Assembly: GCF_009601685.2 (NCBI RefSeq)
Contig: NZ_CP045701.2
Coordinates: 6,014,001-6,078,000 of the forward strand
Direction: 5' to 3'
DNA from: Pseudomonas brassicacearum
GTDB lineage: Bacteria > Pseudomonadota > Gammaproteobacteria > Pseudomonadales > Pseudomonadaceae
Length of the DNA stretch: 64,000 bases
Shown one piece after another: positions 46,251 through 57,488 of this stretch. Numbering within the stretch: the first letter of the stretch is position 1; the number at the start of each line of letters is the position of its first letter. The notes beneath the pieces were generated by a model. That model was given only the letters and a program-made list of their open reading frames with translations, was not told the DNA's origin and made no database searches. Made by a program: the position numbers and the translations under genes.

Positions 46251-47450
46251 TTACGCCGCACTAAACAACTTATGCGGATCGATCACAAACTTCTTCGGCA
46301 CGCCCGCATCGAACTCGCCATAGCCCTTCGGCGCGTCATCCAGGCTGATCACCTGCACGCCTACGATTTCAGCAATGTTGATACGGTCCCACATGATCGC
46401 CTGCATCAACTGGCGGTTGTACTTCATCACCGGGGTCTGGCCGGTGTGGAAGCTGTGGGATTTAGCCCAGCCCAAGCCGAAGCGAATGCTCAGGCTGCCC
46501 ATTTTCGCCGCGGCATCGACAGCGCCCGGGTCTTCGGTGACGTAGAGGCCAGGGATGCCGATTTTGCCGGCCACGCGCACCACGCCCATCAACGAGTTGA
46601 GCACGGTGGCCGGGGCTTCGTGCTTGACGCCGTCATGACCGTGGCCGCGGGCTTCGAAGCCTACCGCATCGACGGCGCAATCGACTTCAGGCTCGCCCAG
46701 CAAGGCGGCGATCTGTTCGTGCAATGGGGTGTCCTGGGACAGGTCGGCGATTTCAAAACCCTGGGCCTTGGCATGGGCCAGGCGAACCGGGTTGACGTCG
46801 CCAATGATCACCACCGCCGCGCCCAGCAGGCGGGCGGAAGCAGCGGCCGCCAGGCCAACCGGGCCGGCACCGGCGATGTAGACGGTGCTGCCAGGACCAA
46901 CGCCGGCGGTGACGGCGCCATGGTAGCCGGTCGGCAGGATGTCGGACAGGCAGGTCAGGTCGCGGATTTTCTCCATGGCCTTGTCGCGGTCCGGCAGTTT
47001 CAACAGGTTGAAGTCGGCGTACGGCACCAGTACGTATTCGGCCTGGCCGCCGGTCCAGTCACCCATGTCCACATAACCGTAGGCACCGCCGGCACGGGCC
47101 GGGTTGACGGTCAGGCACACGCCAGTGTGTTGCTCCTTGCAGGAACGGCAGCGCCCGCAAGCCACGTTGAACGGCACCGACACCAGATCACCGATTTTCA
47201 GGTTCTCGACGTCGCTGCCCTTTTCGATCACTTCACCGGTGATTTCGTGACCCAGGACCAGGCCGGTCTGGGCAGTGGTACGGCCGCGCACCATGTGCTG
47301 GTCGGAGCCGCAGATGTTGGTGGAGACCACGCGCAGGATGACACCGTGCTCAATCTTCCTGCCGCGCGGGTCCTGCATTTTTGGATAGTCGATTTTCTGT
47401 ACTTCGACCTTGCCGTTGCCGAGATACACGACACCACGATTACCAGACAT
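46251..47450 (-). CDS. fdhA: Glutathione-independent formaldehyde dehydrogenase FdhA
   Basis: This 399-residue zinc alcohol-dehydrogenase-family enzyme oxidises formaldehyde to formate with NAD. The catalytic zinc Cys47 is in NICGSDQH; structural zinc cysteines are in CGRCRSCKEQHTGVC (98, 101, 104, 112); the NAD fold is VYIAGAGPVGLAAA. Length equals that of the P. putida enzyme. GAGGTGA precedes the ATG at 47450. Formaldehyde here would come from sarcosine demethylation by soxBDAG just upstream. Confidence 0.95.
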   Translation of the reverse strand: MSGNRGVVYLGNGKVEVQKIDYPKMQDPRGRKIEHGVILRVVSTNICGSDQHMVRGRTTAQTGLVLGHEITGEVIEKGSDVENLKIGDLVSVPFNVACGRCRSCKEQHTGVCLTVNPARAGGAYGYVDMGDWTGGQAEYVLVPYADFNLLKLPDRDKAMEKIRDLTCLSDILPTGYHGAVTAGVGPGSTVYIAGAGPVGLAAAASARLLGAAVVIIGDVNPVRLAHAKAQGFEIADLSQDTPLHEQIAALLGEPEVDCAVDAVGFEARGHGHDGVKHEAPATVLNSLMGVVRVAGKIGIPGLYVTEDPGAVDAAAKMGSLSIRFGLGWAKSHSFHTGQTPVMKYNRQLMQAIMWDRINIAEIVGVQVISLDDAPKGYGEFDAGVPKKFVIDPHKLFSAA

Positions 47451-47572
47451 GCTTTCACCTCGCTGTTGTTTTTGTGGAACTGCGTTGCCCAGGCAGGCAG
47501 CGCGTTGATTGCTCGGGTAGTGCTTGTGTCTTGTTTCTTTGTTGTCTGTAAGGGCCTGCTCGCGATGGCGAT

Positions 47573-48430
47573 CTAAAGAACAACGGTTCGGTTGGCATTG
47601 AGAAACACCCGCCGCTCGATGTGATACCCCACCGCCCGGGCCAGCGTCAGCCCTTCGATGTCCCGGCCCTTGGCGATCAGGTCTTCGGGATAGTGGCTGT
47701 GGTCCACCACTTCCACGCCCTGGGCGATGATCGGGCCTTCGTCCAGGTCGTTGTTGATGTAGTGCGCCGTGGCACCCACCAGTTTCACGCCTTTGTTGTA
47801 GGCCTGGTGGTACGGCTTGGCGCCCTTGAAGCCCGGCAGCAGCGAGTGGTGGATGTTGATCGCCTTGCCGTCGAGCTTGCGGCACAACTCCGGCGACAGC
47901 ACTTGCATGTAGCGCGCAAGGATCACCAACTCGGCGCCGGTGTCTTCGATCACCTGCCACACCTGCCGCTCCTGGGAAGGCTTGTCGTTCGGGTCCAGGG
48001 GGAAGTGGTAGTAGGGAATCTGGTGCCAGTCGGCCAGCGGCTTGAGGTCCGGGTGGTTGGACACCACGGCCACCACGTCCATGGACAACTGGCCGATGCG
48101 CTGGCGGTAGAGCAAGTCGTTGAGGCAGTGATCGGCCTTGGAGACCATGATCACCACTTTGGGCCGGTAGTTGGGCGGCGTCAGTTCGAAAATCATGCCG
48201 AAGGCTTCGGCACGCTCGGCCAGGCCGGTGCGGAAATTCTGCTCGTCAAAACCTTCCGGTTGGCGAAACTCCACGCGAATGAAGAAGCGTCCGGAGAGGC
48301 GGTCGTCGAAGGAGTGGTGCTCGGTGACGTAGCAGCCCTGCTCGAACAGAAAGCGGGTCACCGCGTCCACCGTGCCGAGCACGCTGGGGCAGTCGGCAGT
48401 CAAGATCCATGTGTCTGGGGCGCGGCTCAT
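47573..48430 (-). CDS. purU: Formyltetrahydrofolate deformylase PurU
   Basis: This 285-residue enzyme hydrolyses 10-formyl-THF to formate and THF. It has an N-terminal ACT domain (WILTADCPSVLGTVDAVTRFL) and a C-terminal formyl-hydrolase domain with INIHHSLLPGFKGAKPYHQAY and the catalytic Asp in YINNDLDEGPI. In the sox cluster it balances one-carbon folate flux. It sits between soxG (183-bp gap with a REPIN) and fdhA (122 bp). Confidence 0.95.
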   Translation of the reverse strand: MSRAPDTWILTADCPSVLGTVDAVTRFLFEQGCYVTEHHSFDDRLSGRFFIRVEFRQPEGFDEQNFRTGLAERAEAFGMIFELTPPNYRPKVVIMVSKADHCLNDLLYRQRIGQLSMDVVAVVSNHPDLKPLADWHQIPYYHFPLDPNDKPSQERQVWQVIEDTGAELVILARYMQVLSPELCRKLDGKAINIHHSLLPGFKGAKPYHQAYNKGVKLVGATAHYINNDLDEGPIIAQGVEVVDHSHYPEDLIAKGRDIEGLTLARAVGYHIERRVFLNANRTVVL

Positions 48431-48498
48431 TGCGGTGACTCCTGTTTGTTATGGATAACCCCCCCGCCGGACACAGAACCTGTGGCGGAGGATTTATC

Positions 48499-48596
48499 TG
48501 TGGGAGCAAAGCTTGCTCGCGATAAAAACAACGCGGTCTATCTGGAACTCAAGCGCCCGCATCGCGAGCAAGCTTTGCTCCCACAGTTTTGCTTCC
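48499..48596. repeat. REPIN, family A, between soxG and purU
   Basis: CTGTGGGAGCAAAGCTTGCT and its inverted partner AGCAAGCTTTGCTCCCACAG flank about 50 bp. It lies within the putative glyA-sox-purU-fdhA transcript. Confidence 0.85.
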
Positions 48597-48613
48597 ACAA
48601 GGACTGCAGTGTT

Positions 48614-49246
48614 TCAGCCCTGCACGCTCAACCCATACTCAGCCGCGGCATCCTGCAACCACAGCCACCAGTAATCGGAGAAGCTGCGGCGGATCACCAG
48701 TTCCCAAGTGTCTTCGCCCGTGTGGCGGATCACCAGTTGCGACTTGGCAAACACCGTGCCCACGGCCTTGCCCACCGGAAAGTTGTTTGGGTGAACGTCG
48801 TAGCTGGTGGATTTCATCAGCACGTCGCGCACGTTCGGGCCGGACAGTTCGAGAATCTGCTGGCCGCCGCTGACGTTAACGATCTGGATATGCAGCTCGC
48901 CCAGGGCTTCGCGCAGTTTCTTCTCGGCGGCGAATTCTTCGCCAGTGGGCACCACCAGCAGCCACTCGTCCGGGCCGAGCCATTGCAGGCTGGTTTCACC
49001 CTTGACGATGACGGTCAGCGCACCTGGCAATTCCAGGCCCAAGGCCTTGTGCACGCCGGCGGCGAACGCCGGGTCGTGACCGTCGCCACGAAGGGTCAGG
49101 TGACCCAGGAGTTTTTTCTCGCGCACGGTCACGCCGGCGTTCTTGCGGCCCTTGCCCACCCTGCTTGCGAGGTCGGCATGGTGCAGCGACGACTCGGCCT
49201 TGGCCCCGGTGGTTGGGCGTTGTTGGTACACGTTGACTGCGGTCAT
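48614..49246 (-). CDS. soxG: Sarcosine oxidase gamma subunit SoxG
   Basis: This 210-residue subunit of the heterotetrameric sarcosine oxidase has the GcvT-like fold of the family: LGPDEWLLVVPTGEEF, VNVSGGQQILELSGPNVRDVLMKSTSYD and a C-terminal WLWLQDAAAEYG. It completes the enzyme with SoxB, SoxD and SoxA. AGGTG lies 8 nt before the ATG. It follows soxA after 97 bp that contain a REP hairpin. Confidence 0.95.
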   Translation of the reverse strand: MTAVNVYQQRPTTGAKAESSLHHADLASRVGKGRKNAGVTVREKKLLGHLTLRGDGHDPAFAAGVHKALGLELPGALTVIVKGETSLQWLGPDEWLLVVPTGEEFAAEKKLREALGELHIQIVNVSGGQQILELSGPNVRDVLMKSTSYDVHPNNFPVGKAVGTVFAKSQLVIRHTGEDTWELVIRRSFSDYWWLWLQDAAAEYGLSVQG

Positions 49247-49294
49247 ATGGAGCACCTGTCTTGAATGCTTGCTCGACCTGCCGGTGCGTGGCGC

Positions 49295-49319
49295 TGCGGG
49301 AGCAAGCCTTGCTCCCACA
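49295..49319. repeat. Single REP hairpin in the soxA-soxG gap
   Basis: TGCGGGAGCAAG-CC-TTGCTCCCACA forms a hairpin of about 11 bp, between the soxA stop and the soxG ribosome site. It could protect the soxA mRNA end or reduce soxG level. Confidence 0.7.
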
Positions 49320-49343
49320 TGCCCCCACCACAGGGCTTGAATG

Positions 49344-52300
49344 TTAGATGTTCTGCCGATCCCCCTTCGGATCGAAGAACACCGAAGAAACAATCTCTGC
49401 CTCGATCACGCTGCCGTCGGCCAATGGTGCGAACACGCGCTCGCCCATCCGCTTGAGGCCGCCCTTGACCACGCCCATGGCAAATGAATAACCCAGGGAG
49501 TTGTGGGCATAGCTGGAGGTCACGTGGCCAACCATGGTCATCGGGATCGCCTGCTTGGTGTTGAACACCAGTTGCGCACCTTCCGGCAGCCAGACATTCG
49601 GGTCGATCGGCTTGAGGCCCACCAGTTGCTTGCGGTCTTCACGCACGCAATCCTCGCGATTCATGCCGCGCCAGCCGATCCACGAGAACGGTTTGGTCCG
49701 GCCTACGCACCAACCCATGTTCAGGTCGTCCGGGGTCATCGAGCTGTCCGTGTCCTGACCGACGATGATGAAGCCCTTCTCGGCCCGCAACACGTGCATG
49801 GTCTCGGTGCCATACGGGGTCAGGTTGTACTGCTTGCCGGCCTCGACGATCTGCTCGAGCACGCCCATGGCGTAGTCGGCCTGCACGTTGATTTCGTACG
49901 ACAGTTCACCGGTGAACGAGATCCGGAACACCCGCGCCGGCACGCCGCCCACCAGGCCTTCCTTCCAGGTCATGAACGGGAACGCGTCCTTGTCCAGGTC
50001 GATGTCGGTGACGTGGCTCAGCAGCTTGCGGCTGTTGGGGCCCGACAGGGTCATGGTCGCCCAGTGGTCGGTGACCGAGGTGAAGTACACCTTCAGGTCC
50101 GGCCATTCGGTCTGGTGATAGATCTCCAGCCATTGCAGCACGCGCGCCGCGCCGCCCGTGGTGGTGGTCATCAGGAAGTGGTTGTCCGCCAGACAGGCCG
50201 TCACGCCGTCGTCGAAGACCATGCCGTCTTCCTTGCACATCAGGCCGTAGCGGGCCTTGCCCACGTCGAGCTTGGTCCAGGCGTTGGTGTAGACGCGGTT
50301 GAGGAACTCACGGGCGTCCGGGCCCTGGATGTCGATCTTGCCCAGGGTCGAGGCGTCCAGCAGGCCAACGCTGTCGCGCACGGCCTTGCATTCGCGCTTG
50401 ACCGCGGCATGCATGTCTTCGCCGTTCTTCGGGAAGTACCAAGGGCGCTTCCATTGGCCGACGTCCTCGAATTCGGCACCGTTCTTCACATGCCAGGCAT
50501 GCAGTGCGGTGTAACGCACCGGCTCGAAGATGTGCCCACAGTGCCGGCCAGCCACCGCGCCGAAGGTCACCGGCGTGTAGTTCGGACGGAACATGGTGGT
50601 GCCCATCTGCGGGATGCTCACGTTCAGCGAACGGGCCGCGATGGCCAGGCCGTTGACGTTGCCCAGCTTGCCCTGGTCGGTGCCGAAGCCCAGTGCGGTG
50701 TAGCGCTTGACGTGTTCCACCGATTCGAAGCCTTCGCGGGTGGCGAGTTCGATGGCGGCGGCGGTGACGTCGTTCTGCAGGTCGACGAATTGCTTCGGCG
50801 CTCGTGCAGTGGATTTTTCGTGGGGCACCTGGAACAGCGCCAGGGTTGGCTCTTCATGACGGCTCAAAGCTTTGGGCAACACGCCCTCAACCGCTTTGAA
50901 GCCGGCTTCGCTGGCCGCGCGCACGCCGCCTTCGAAACCGTCGGCCAAGCTGTCGCCGAGGCTGTAGACGCCGTTCACACCACCGACACACACACGTTTT
51001 TGCGGTGCTTCGCCCGGTACGAAACCGAGGATGTCTTCACGCCAGATCGGCTTGCCGCCCAGGTGCGAAGCCAGGTGAACCACCGGGCTGTAGCCGCCGG
51101 AACTGGCCACCAGGTCGCAGTCCAGCCATTCGCCGGGGCTGGTGACTTTGTGGGCACGGACGTCGATCGCGGCAACACGTGCCCCGGTGACGCGCTTGCT
51201 GCCACGGGCCTCGATCACGGCGCTGCCGGTGAGGATGCGGATGCCCTTGGCGCGGGCTTCTTCCACCAGCGCACCACGCGGATTGCTACGGGCATCGGCC
51301 ACGGCCACCACTTGCAGGCCAGCGTCGAACCAGTCCAGGGCCACGCGGTAGGCGTGGTCGTTGTTGGTGCTCAGCACCAGTTTCTTGCCCGGTGCCACGC
51401 CGTAGCGACGCACGTAGGTGGACACCGCACCGGCCAGCATGTTGCCCGGCACGTCGTTGTTGCCGTAGACCAGCGGACGCTCGCAGGCGCCGGTCGCCAG
51501 GACCACGCGCTTGGCGCGAACGCGGTTGATGCGCTGGCGGACCTGGCCGATCGGTGCGCGGTCGCCGAGGTGGTCGGTGAGGCGCTCGTGGATGGTCAGG
51601 AAGTTATGGTCGTGGTAACCGTTCACCGTGGCGCGAGGCAGCAGCACCACGTCCGGCATCGACTTGAGTTCAGCCACGACAGCAGCCACCCATTCGGTCG
51701 CAGGCTTGCCGTCCAGGCTCTCGCGGGAGTCAAGCAGGCTGCCGCCAAACTCTTCCTGCTCATCGGCCAGGATGACACGCGCACCGCTGCGGGCCGCGGC
51801 CAGTGCGGCGGCCAGGCCAGCAGGGCCGGCGCCGACGATCAGCACGTCGCAGTGACGGTTCATGTAGTCGTAGGTGTCCGGATCGTTCTCGGTCGGCGAG
51901 CGACCCAGGCCTGCGGCCTTGCGGATGTACTTCTCGTAGGTCATCCAGAACGATTGCGGGTACATGAAGGTTTTGTAGTAGAAGCCCGGCGGCATCAGCT
52001 TGCCGCCGACCTTGCCGAGAATGCCCATCATGTCGTTGTTCACGTTCGGCCAGCCGTTGGTGCTGGTGGCGACCAGACCCTGGTACAGCGCCTGTTGCGT
52101 GGCGCGCACGTTAGGGATTTGCGTGGCTTCGGTGGCACCGATCTGCAGCACAGCGTTCGGCTCTTCGGCACCGGCGGCGTAGATGCCGCGCGGCCGGGAA
52201 TACTTGAAGCTGCGGCCGATGATGTCGACACCGTTGGCCAGCAGCGCAGCGGCCAGGGAATCGCCCTCGAAGCCTTTGTAGGTCTGGCCGTTGAAGGTGA

Positions 52301-52361
52301 AGCTCAGCACTTTGTTGCGGTCGATCCGTCCGCCGTTGGACAGGCGATTGATCTGGCTCAT
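49344..52361 (-). CDS. soxA: Sarcosine oxidase alpha subunit SoxA
   Basis: This 1005-residue subunit carries an N-terminal ferredoxin-like region (about 15-100), a pyridine-nucleotide binding fold (VLIVGAGPAGLAAAL at about 173) and a C-terminal GcvT-like half (from about 610) that binds THF and traps the methyl carbon as 5,10-methylene-THF. The enzyme converts sarcosine to glycine and hydrogen peroxide. The ATG overlaps the soxD stop by 4 bp. Confidence 0.97.
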   Translation of the reverse strand: MSQINRLSNGGRIDRNKVLSFTFNGQTYKGFEGDSLAAALLANGVDIIGRSFKYSRPRGIYAAGAEEPNAVLQIGATEATQIPNVRATQQALYQGLVATSTNGWPNVNNDMMGILGKVGGKLMPPGFYYKTFMYPQSFWMTYEKYIRKAAGLGRSPTENDPDTYDYMNRHCDVLIVGAGPAGLAAALAAARSGARVILADEQEEFGGSLLDSRESLDGKPATEWVAAVVAELKSMPDVVLLPRATVNGYHDHNFLTIHERLTDHLGDRAPIGQVRQRINRVRAKRVVLATGACERPLVYGNNDVPGNMLAGAVSTYVRRYGVAPGKKLVLSTNNDHAYRVALDWFDAGLQVVAVADARSNPRGALVEEARAKGIRILTGSAVIEARGSKRVTGARVAAIDVRAHKVTSPGEWLDCDLVASSGGYSPVVHLASHLGGKPIWREDILGFVPGEAPQKRVCVGGVNGVYSLGDSLADGFEGGVRAASEAGFKAVEGVLPKALSRHEEPTLALFQVPHEKSTARAPKQFVDLQNDVTAAAIELATREGFESVEHVKRYTALGFGTDQGKLGNVNGLAIAARSLNVSIPQMGTTMFRPNYTPVTFGAVAGRHCGHIFEPVRYTALHAWHVKNGAEFEDVGQWKRPWYFPKNGEDMHAAVKRECKAVRDSVGLLDASTLGKIDIQGPDAREFLNRVYTNAWTKLDVGKARYGLMCKEDGMVFDDGVTACLADNHFLMTTTTGGAARVLQWLEIYHQTEWPDLKVYFTSVTDHWATMTLSGPNSRKLLSHVTDIDLDKDAFPFMTWKEGLVGGVPARVFRISFTGELSYEINVQADYAMGVLEQIVEAGKQYNLTPYGTETMHVLRAEKGFIIVGQDTDSSMTPDDLNMGWCVGRTKPFSWIGWRGMNREDCVREDRKQLVGLKPIDPNVWLPEGAQLVFNTKQAIPMTMVGHVTSSYAHNSLGYSFAMGVVKGGLKRMGERVFAPLADGSVIEAEIVSSVFFDPKGDRQNI

Positions 52362-52687
52362 ACCTTCTCTCCCAGAGCCTGTGCAGCCGCTTTCGGACTG
52401 TCAGCCTTGTCGGTGAACTGCGGCTTTTGGCCGATCTTGTAGGTTTCGAGAATTTCGTAGGTCACGGTGTCACGGGTCACGTTGAAGTACTGGCGGCAAC
52501 CGGCGACGTGGTCCCACAGTTCATGGTGCAACCCGCGTGGGTTGTCACGGAAGAACATGTAGTCGCCCCACTGCTCGTCGGTGCAGGCATTCGGATCCAG
52601 CGGACGCGGGATATGCGCCTGGCCGGATGCATGGAATTCCTCTTCGGAGCGCAGTTCGCCGCAGTGAGGACAGAAGATGTGCAACAT
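52358..52687 (-). CDS. soxD: Sarcosine oxidase delta subunit SoxD
   Basis: This 109-residue zinc-binding subunit begins MLHIFCPHCGELRSEEEF. Cys6, Cys9, His60 and Cys64 (in LWDHVAGCRQYF) match the zinc ligands of characterised delta subunits. It links alpha and beta chains. It starts 14 bp after soxB. Confidence 0.95.
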   Translation of the reverse strand: MLHIFCPHCGELRSEEEFHASGQAHIPRPLDPNACTDEQWGDYMFFRDNPRGLHHELWDHVAGCRQYFNVTRDTVTYEILETYKIGQKPQFTDKADSPKAAAQALGEKV

Positions 52688-52701
52688 GGGGATTTCTCCT
52701 G

Positions 52702-53952
52702 TTAGTGGGCAACCGCAGCAGCGCCGTGTTCATCGATCAACGCACCGTTATGGAAACGGTCGATGGAGAAAGGTGCAGCCAATGGGTGCATTTCACCCTT
52801 GGCCAGGCTCGCGGCAAATACGTTGCCCGAGCCAGGTGTTGCCTTGAAGCCACCGGTGCCCCAACCGCAGTTGAAGAACATGTTCGGCACCGGGGTCTTG
52901 GAGATGATCGGGCAGGCGTCCGGCGTGGTGTCGACGATGCCGCCCCACTGGCGGTTCATGCGTACGCGGGAGAGCACCGGGAACATCTCGACGATGGCCT
53001 GGACCGTGTGTTCGATCACCGGGTACGAGCCGCGCTGGCCGTAGCCGTTGTAGCCGTCGATACCGGCGCCGATCACCAGGTCGCCCTTGTCGGACTGGCT
53101 GATGTAACCGTGCACGGCGTTGGACATGATCACGCTGTCGATGATTGGCTTGATCGGCTCCGACACCAGCGCTTGCAGCGGGTGGGATTCGATCGGCAGG
53201 CGGAAGCCCGCGAGCTTGGCCATGTGCCCGGAGTTACCGGCCGTCACCACGCCGACACGCTTGGCGCCGATGAAGCCCTTGTTGGTTTCCACGCCGATGC
53301 ATACGCCGTTTTCCTTGCGGAAACCGATCACTTCGGTCTGCTGGATCAGGTCCACGCCCAACGCGTCCGCCGCCCGGGCAAAGCCCCAGGCCACGGCATC
53401 GTGACGCGCCACGCCACCGCGACGCTGGACGGTGGCGCCCATCACCGGGTAGCGGGTGTTCTTCGAGCAATCCAGGTACGGGATCTCGTCGGCCACTTGC
53501 TTGGCGTCGAGCAGCTCGCCGTCCACGCCGTTGAGGCGGTTGGCGCTGACACGACGCTCGGAATCACGGATGTCCTGCAGGGTGTGGCACAGGTTGTAGA
53601 CGCCACGCTGGGAGAACATCACGTTGTAGTTCAGGTCCTGGGACAGGCCTTCCCACAATTTCATCGCGTGTTCGTACAGGTGGGCCGATTCGTCCCACAG
53701 GTAGTTGGAGCGCACGATGGTGGTGTTGCGCGCGGTGTTGCCGCCGCCCAACCAGCCCTTCTCGACCACGGCCACGTTGGTGATGCCGTGCTCCTTGGCC
53801 AGGTAGTAGGCGGTCGCCAGGCCATGCCCGCCACCGCCGACGATGACCACGTCATAGACCTTTTTCGGGGTCGGCGTGCGCCACATCCGCTGCCAGTTTT
53901 CGTGATGGCTGAGAGAGTGCTTGAAGAGGCCGAAGCCCGAATAGCGTTGCAT
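52702..53952 (-). CDS. soxB: Sarcosine oxidase beta subunit SoxB
   Basis: This 416-residue flavoprotein oxidises sarcosine. The FAD-binding motif is [18 protein letters not shown] (about 36-53). The His in [14 protein letters not shown] (His184) is in the segment carrying the FMN-linked His of known beta subunits. Two ATGs are possible; GGAG lies 8 nt before the second, at 53952, but only 2 nt before the first, so the second was chosen. The gap from glyA is 21 bp. Confidence 0.96.
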   Translation of the reverse strand: MQRYSGFGLFKHSLSHHENWQRMWRTPTPKKVYDVVIVGGGGHGLATAYYLAKEHGITNVAVVEKGWLGGGNTARNTTIVRSNYLWDESAHLYEHAMKLWEGLSQDLNYNVMFSQRGVYNLCHTLQDIRDSERRVSANRLNGVDGELLDAKQVADEIPYLDCSKNTRYPVMGATVQRRGGVARHDAVAWGFARAADALGVDLIQQTEVIGFRKENGVCIGVETNKGFIGAKRVGVVTAGNSGHMAKLAGFRLPIESHPLQALVSEPIKPIIDSVIMSNAVHGYISQSDKGDLVIGAGIDGYNGYGQRGSYPVIEHTVQAIVEMFPVLSRVRMNRQWGGIVDTTPDACPIISKTPVPNMFFNCGWGTGGFKATPGSGNVFAASLAKGEMHPLAAPFSIDRFHNGALIDEHGAAAVAH

Positions 53953-53973
53953 AGTCATTACTCCAAAACCGAC

Positions 53974-55227
<1,254 letters not shown>

Positions 55228-55528
55228 CGCGTCTCTCCCAGCGGCGGCGGTGCGCCTTTCGTCTCGGTGAGGCACGGACCGTTCGGTCGTGCCCTTTGGA
55301 TGCGATGGTATGGCTGGCGCAGGCAGGTCAAATGCCTATGGACGCCACGCAAAGGTGCGTTTACGACATGGGATCAAAGAGTCGCAGAGCAAGGCCTGCG
55401 CGATAGCACTGTGGGAGCAAAGCTTGCTCGCGATCCAGGCGCCTCGGTCCATGGGAGAGCGCGGCGCTTTCATCGCGGGCAAGCCTTGCTCCCACTGGCT
55501 TTGCTCCCAAAATGCTGCTCCCATAGGA
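55228..55528. other. 301-bp gap upstream of glyA
   Basis: The gap holds the glyA leader with an imperfect inverted repeat (GGCACGGACCG / CGGTCGTGCC, 55271-55293), and a family-A REPIN (55411-55495). A promoter for the glyA-sox transcript is expected at 55230-55400. I could not identify an operator with confidence. Confidence 0.55.
55411..55495. repeat. REPIN, family A, between glyA and the TraX-like gene
   Basis: GTGGGAGCAAAGCTTGCTCG and its inverted partner CGGGCAAGCCTTGCTCCCAC flank about 40 bp. Two further CTCCCA stubs follow to 55523. The two arms belong to different subtypes (CAAAGCTTG and CAAGCCTTG). Confidence 0.8.
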
Positions 55529-56233
55529 TTAGGCGACGATCTGGCGAACCACGAGCAAGACCAGGAAATGCGCGGGATAAAGGCCATAGGCCCAACGCCG
55601 CATCGCCGGTGGATGAAAACGACCAGCCTGTCGCAAAAGCATCAGCCCAAGCCATGGCGCGATCAGGCAAGCCACCAACCCGCCGATCGCCACCGCATCC
55701 CCCAGCCATGCCGCGCCATACAACACCCGCCATTGGTTGGCCGCCACGCACACCAACCCCGGCAACCACGCGAAATACCAGGGCCGACGAAACACCAGCA
55801 GCATCGCCAGCGGCAGCAGCACGCCGAAGAACCCGAACATCAGCCGCGACGAAAACAGCGCCGCCATAAGCAGCGCCCCCGCGGCCAGGCTGCGCGCCTC
55901 CAGGGACGATGCCTGCCAGCCGCGCGCCACCAGCAAGCCCAGGACCAGGGTCGGCATGACATTCAAAGTGGCCGGGGCAGGAAAGAACAGTCGATAGGCT
56001 ATTTCGCTCACGGCACTGAACAACAGCAACCAACCCAGGTAGCGCCAGGGGGCTGCACTGGCGCCGTTTCGCGCCAGGTTCGCCGCCATCGCCAGACAGA
56101 ACCAGGGGAACGCCAACCGTCCTGGCACATAGAGCCAATCGACGGAAAAACCAACATATCGAAGATGATCGAGGACCATCGACAAAAGAGCCAGCCACTT
56201 GAGCAGGTCCAGCGCACCGTCGCGCCGGTTCAT
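55529..56233 (-). CDS. TraX-family membrane protein
   Basis: This 234-residue protein has seven to eight hydrophobic segments, begins MNRRDGALDLLKWLALLSMVLDH, and has the TraX-family LKW...DH start and a late YPAHFLVLLVV. TraX of the F plasmid N-acetylates pilin; chromosomal relatives are of unknown substrate. It is convergent with nothing and separated from ltaE by a divergent 197-bp gap. A TTG two codons upstream is an alternative start. Confidence 0.8.
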   Translation of the reverse strand: MNRRDGALDLLKWLALLSMVLDHLRYVGFSVDWLYVPGRLAFPWFCLAMAANLARNGASAAPWRYLGWLLLFSAVSEIAYRLFFPAPATLNVMPTLVLGLLVARGWQASSLEARSLAAGALLMAALFSSRLMFGFFGVLLPLAMLLVFRRPWYFAWLPGLVCVAANQWRVLYGAAWLGDAVAIGGLVACLIAPWLGLMLLRQAGRFHPPAMRRWAYGLYPAHFLVLLVVRQIVA

Positions 56234-56430
56234 GTGCAAAACGGCTCGATGACTTTGATACTTTCCGACAGAAACATCCGGTGTGTTCCCCCGCTAATCT
56301 TGGGTAAAGTGCGCACGAGTATCGACCACGGCGCTGTGGACCCAAACACGCCGAAAACCAAGGAACGCCCCACCCGGGCATTCCACCAGGGATCTCTTTA
56401 CCCAGGACTCTCTATTCAAGGAGCAAGGCC

Positions 56431-57471
56431 ATGACCGACAAGAGTCAACAGTTTGCCAGCGACAATTATTCCGGCATTTGCCCCGAAGCCTGGGCGGCCA
56501 TGGAAGAAGCCAACCAGGGTCACCAACGCGCCTACGGCGACGACGAGTGGACCCACCGCGCGGCGGACGATTTCCGGGCCTTGTTCGAAACCGACTGCGA
56601 AGTGTTCTTCGCGTTCAACGGCACGGCGGCCAACTCTTTGGCGTTGTCCTCACTGTGCCAGAGTTACCACAGCGTGATCTGCTCGGAAACCGCCCACGTC
56701 GAAACCGACGAATGCGGCGCCCCGGAATTCTTTTCCAATGGTTCCAAGCTGCTGGTGGCGCGCACCGAAAACGGCAAACTGACCCCCGAGTCGATCCGTG
56801 AGATCGCCCTCAAGCGCCAGGACATCCATTACCCCAAGCCCCGGGTCGTGACCCTGACCCAGGCCACGGAAGTCGGCAGCGTCTACACCCCGGAAGAAAT
56901 CCGCGCCATCAGCGTCACCTGCAAGGAACTGGGGCTGAACCTGCACATGGACGGCGCGCGGTTTTCCAACGCTTGCGCCTTCCTCGGCTGCTCCCCGGCC
57001 GACCTGACCTGGAAGGCCGGCGTGGACGTGCTGTGCTTCGGCGGCACGAAAAACGGCATGGCGGTGGGTGAGGCGATCCTGTTCTTCAACCATGACCTGG
57101 CCGAAGACTTCGACTATCGCTGCAAACAGGCCGGGCAACTGGCCTCGAAGATGCGTTTTCTCTCCGCGCCCTGGGTCGGCTTGCTGCAAAACCAGGCCTG
57201 GCTCAAGCACGCCCGCCACGCCAACCACTGCGCCCAATTGCTGGCAGAGCTGGTCAGCGACATTCCCGGCGTGGAATTGATGTTCCCGGTCCAGGCCAAC
57301 GGCGTGTTCCTGCAACTCTCGGAGCCGGCCATCGCCGCGCTGACCGCCAAGGGCTGGCGTTTCTACACCTTCATTGGCAAAGGCGGCGCACGGTTCATGT
57401 GTTCGTGGGATACCGAAGAGGTGCGGGTGCGGGAATTGGCGGCGGATATTCGGGAAGTGATGAGCGCCTGA
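56431..57471 (+). CDS. ltaE: Low-specificity L-threonine aldolase
   Basis: This 346-residue PLP enzyme cleaves threonine and allo-threonine to glycine and acetaldehyde. The PLP lysine is Lys207 in FGGTKNGMAVGE; the start ASDNYSGICPEAW and the HMDGARFSNA segment are typical. AAGGAGCAAGG precedes the ATG. It sits among glycine-forming genes and is transcribed opposite to glyA and gbcB. Confidence 0.95.
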   Translation: MTDKSQQFASDNYSGICPEAWAAMEEANQGHQRAYGDDEWTHRAADDFRALFETDCEVFFAFNGTAANSLALSSLCQSYHSVICSETAHVETDECGAPEFFSNGSKLLVARTENGKLTPESIREIALKRQDIHYPKPRVVTLTQATEVGSVYTPEEIRAISVTCKELGLNLHMDGARFSNACAFLGCSPADLTWKAGVDVLCFGGTKNGMAVGEAILFFNHDLAEDFDYRCKQAGQLASKMRFLSAPWVGLLQNQAWLKHARHANHCAQLLAELVSDIPGVELMFPVQANGVFLQLSEPAIAALTAKGWRFYTFIGKGGARFMCSWDTEEVRVRELAADIREVMSA

Positions 57472-57488
57472 AGCAACGACCGATATCT

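Noticed and set aside
49503..52442. A 979-codon open frame opposite soxA on the plus strand
   Set aside because: It mirrors the soxA coding strand in a high-GC genome, has no recognisable domain or ribosome site, and is rich in His, Val, Ala and Gly as antisense frames are. soxA is certain.
55228..55300. Possible glycine riboswitch before glyA, suggested by GGGAGAGACGCG
   Set aside because: The string is the ribosome site just before the ATG. The rest of the aptamer (the later CTCTCAGG arm) is absent.
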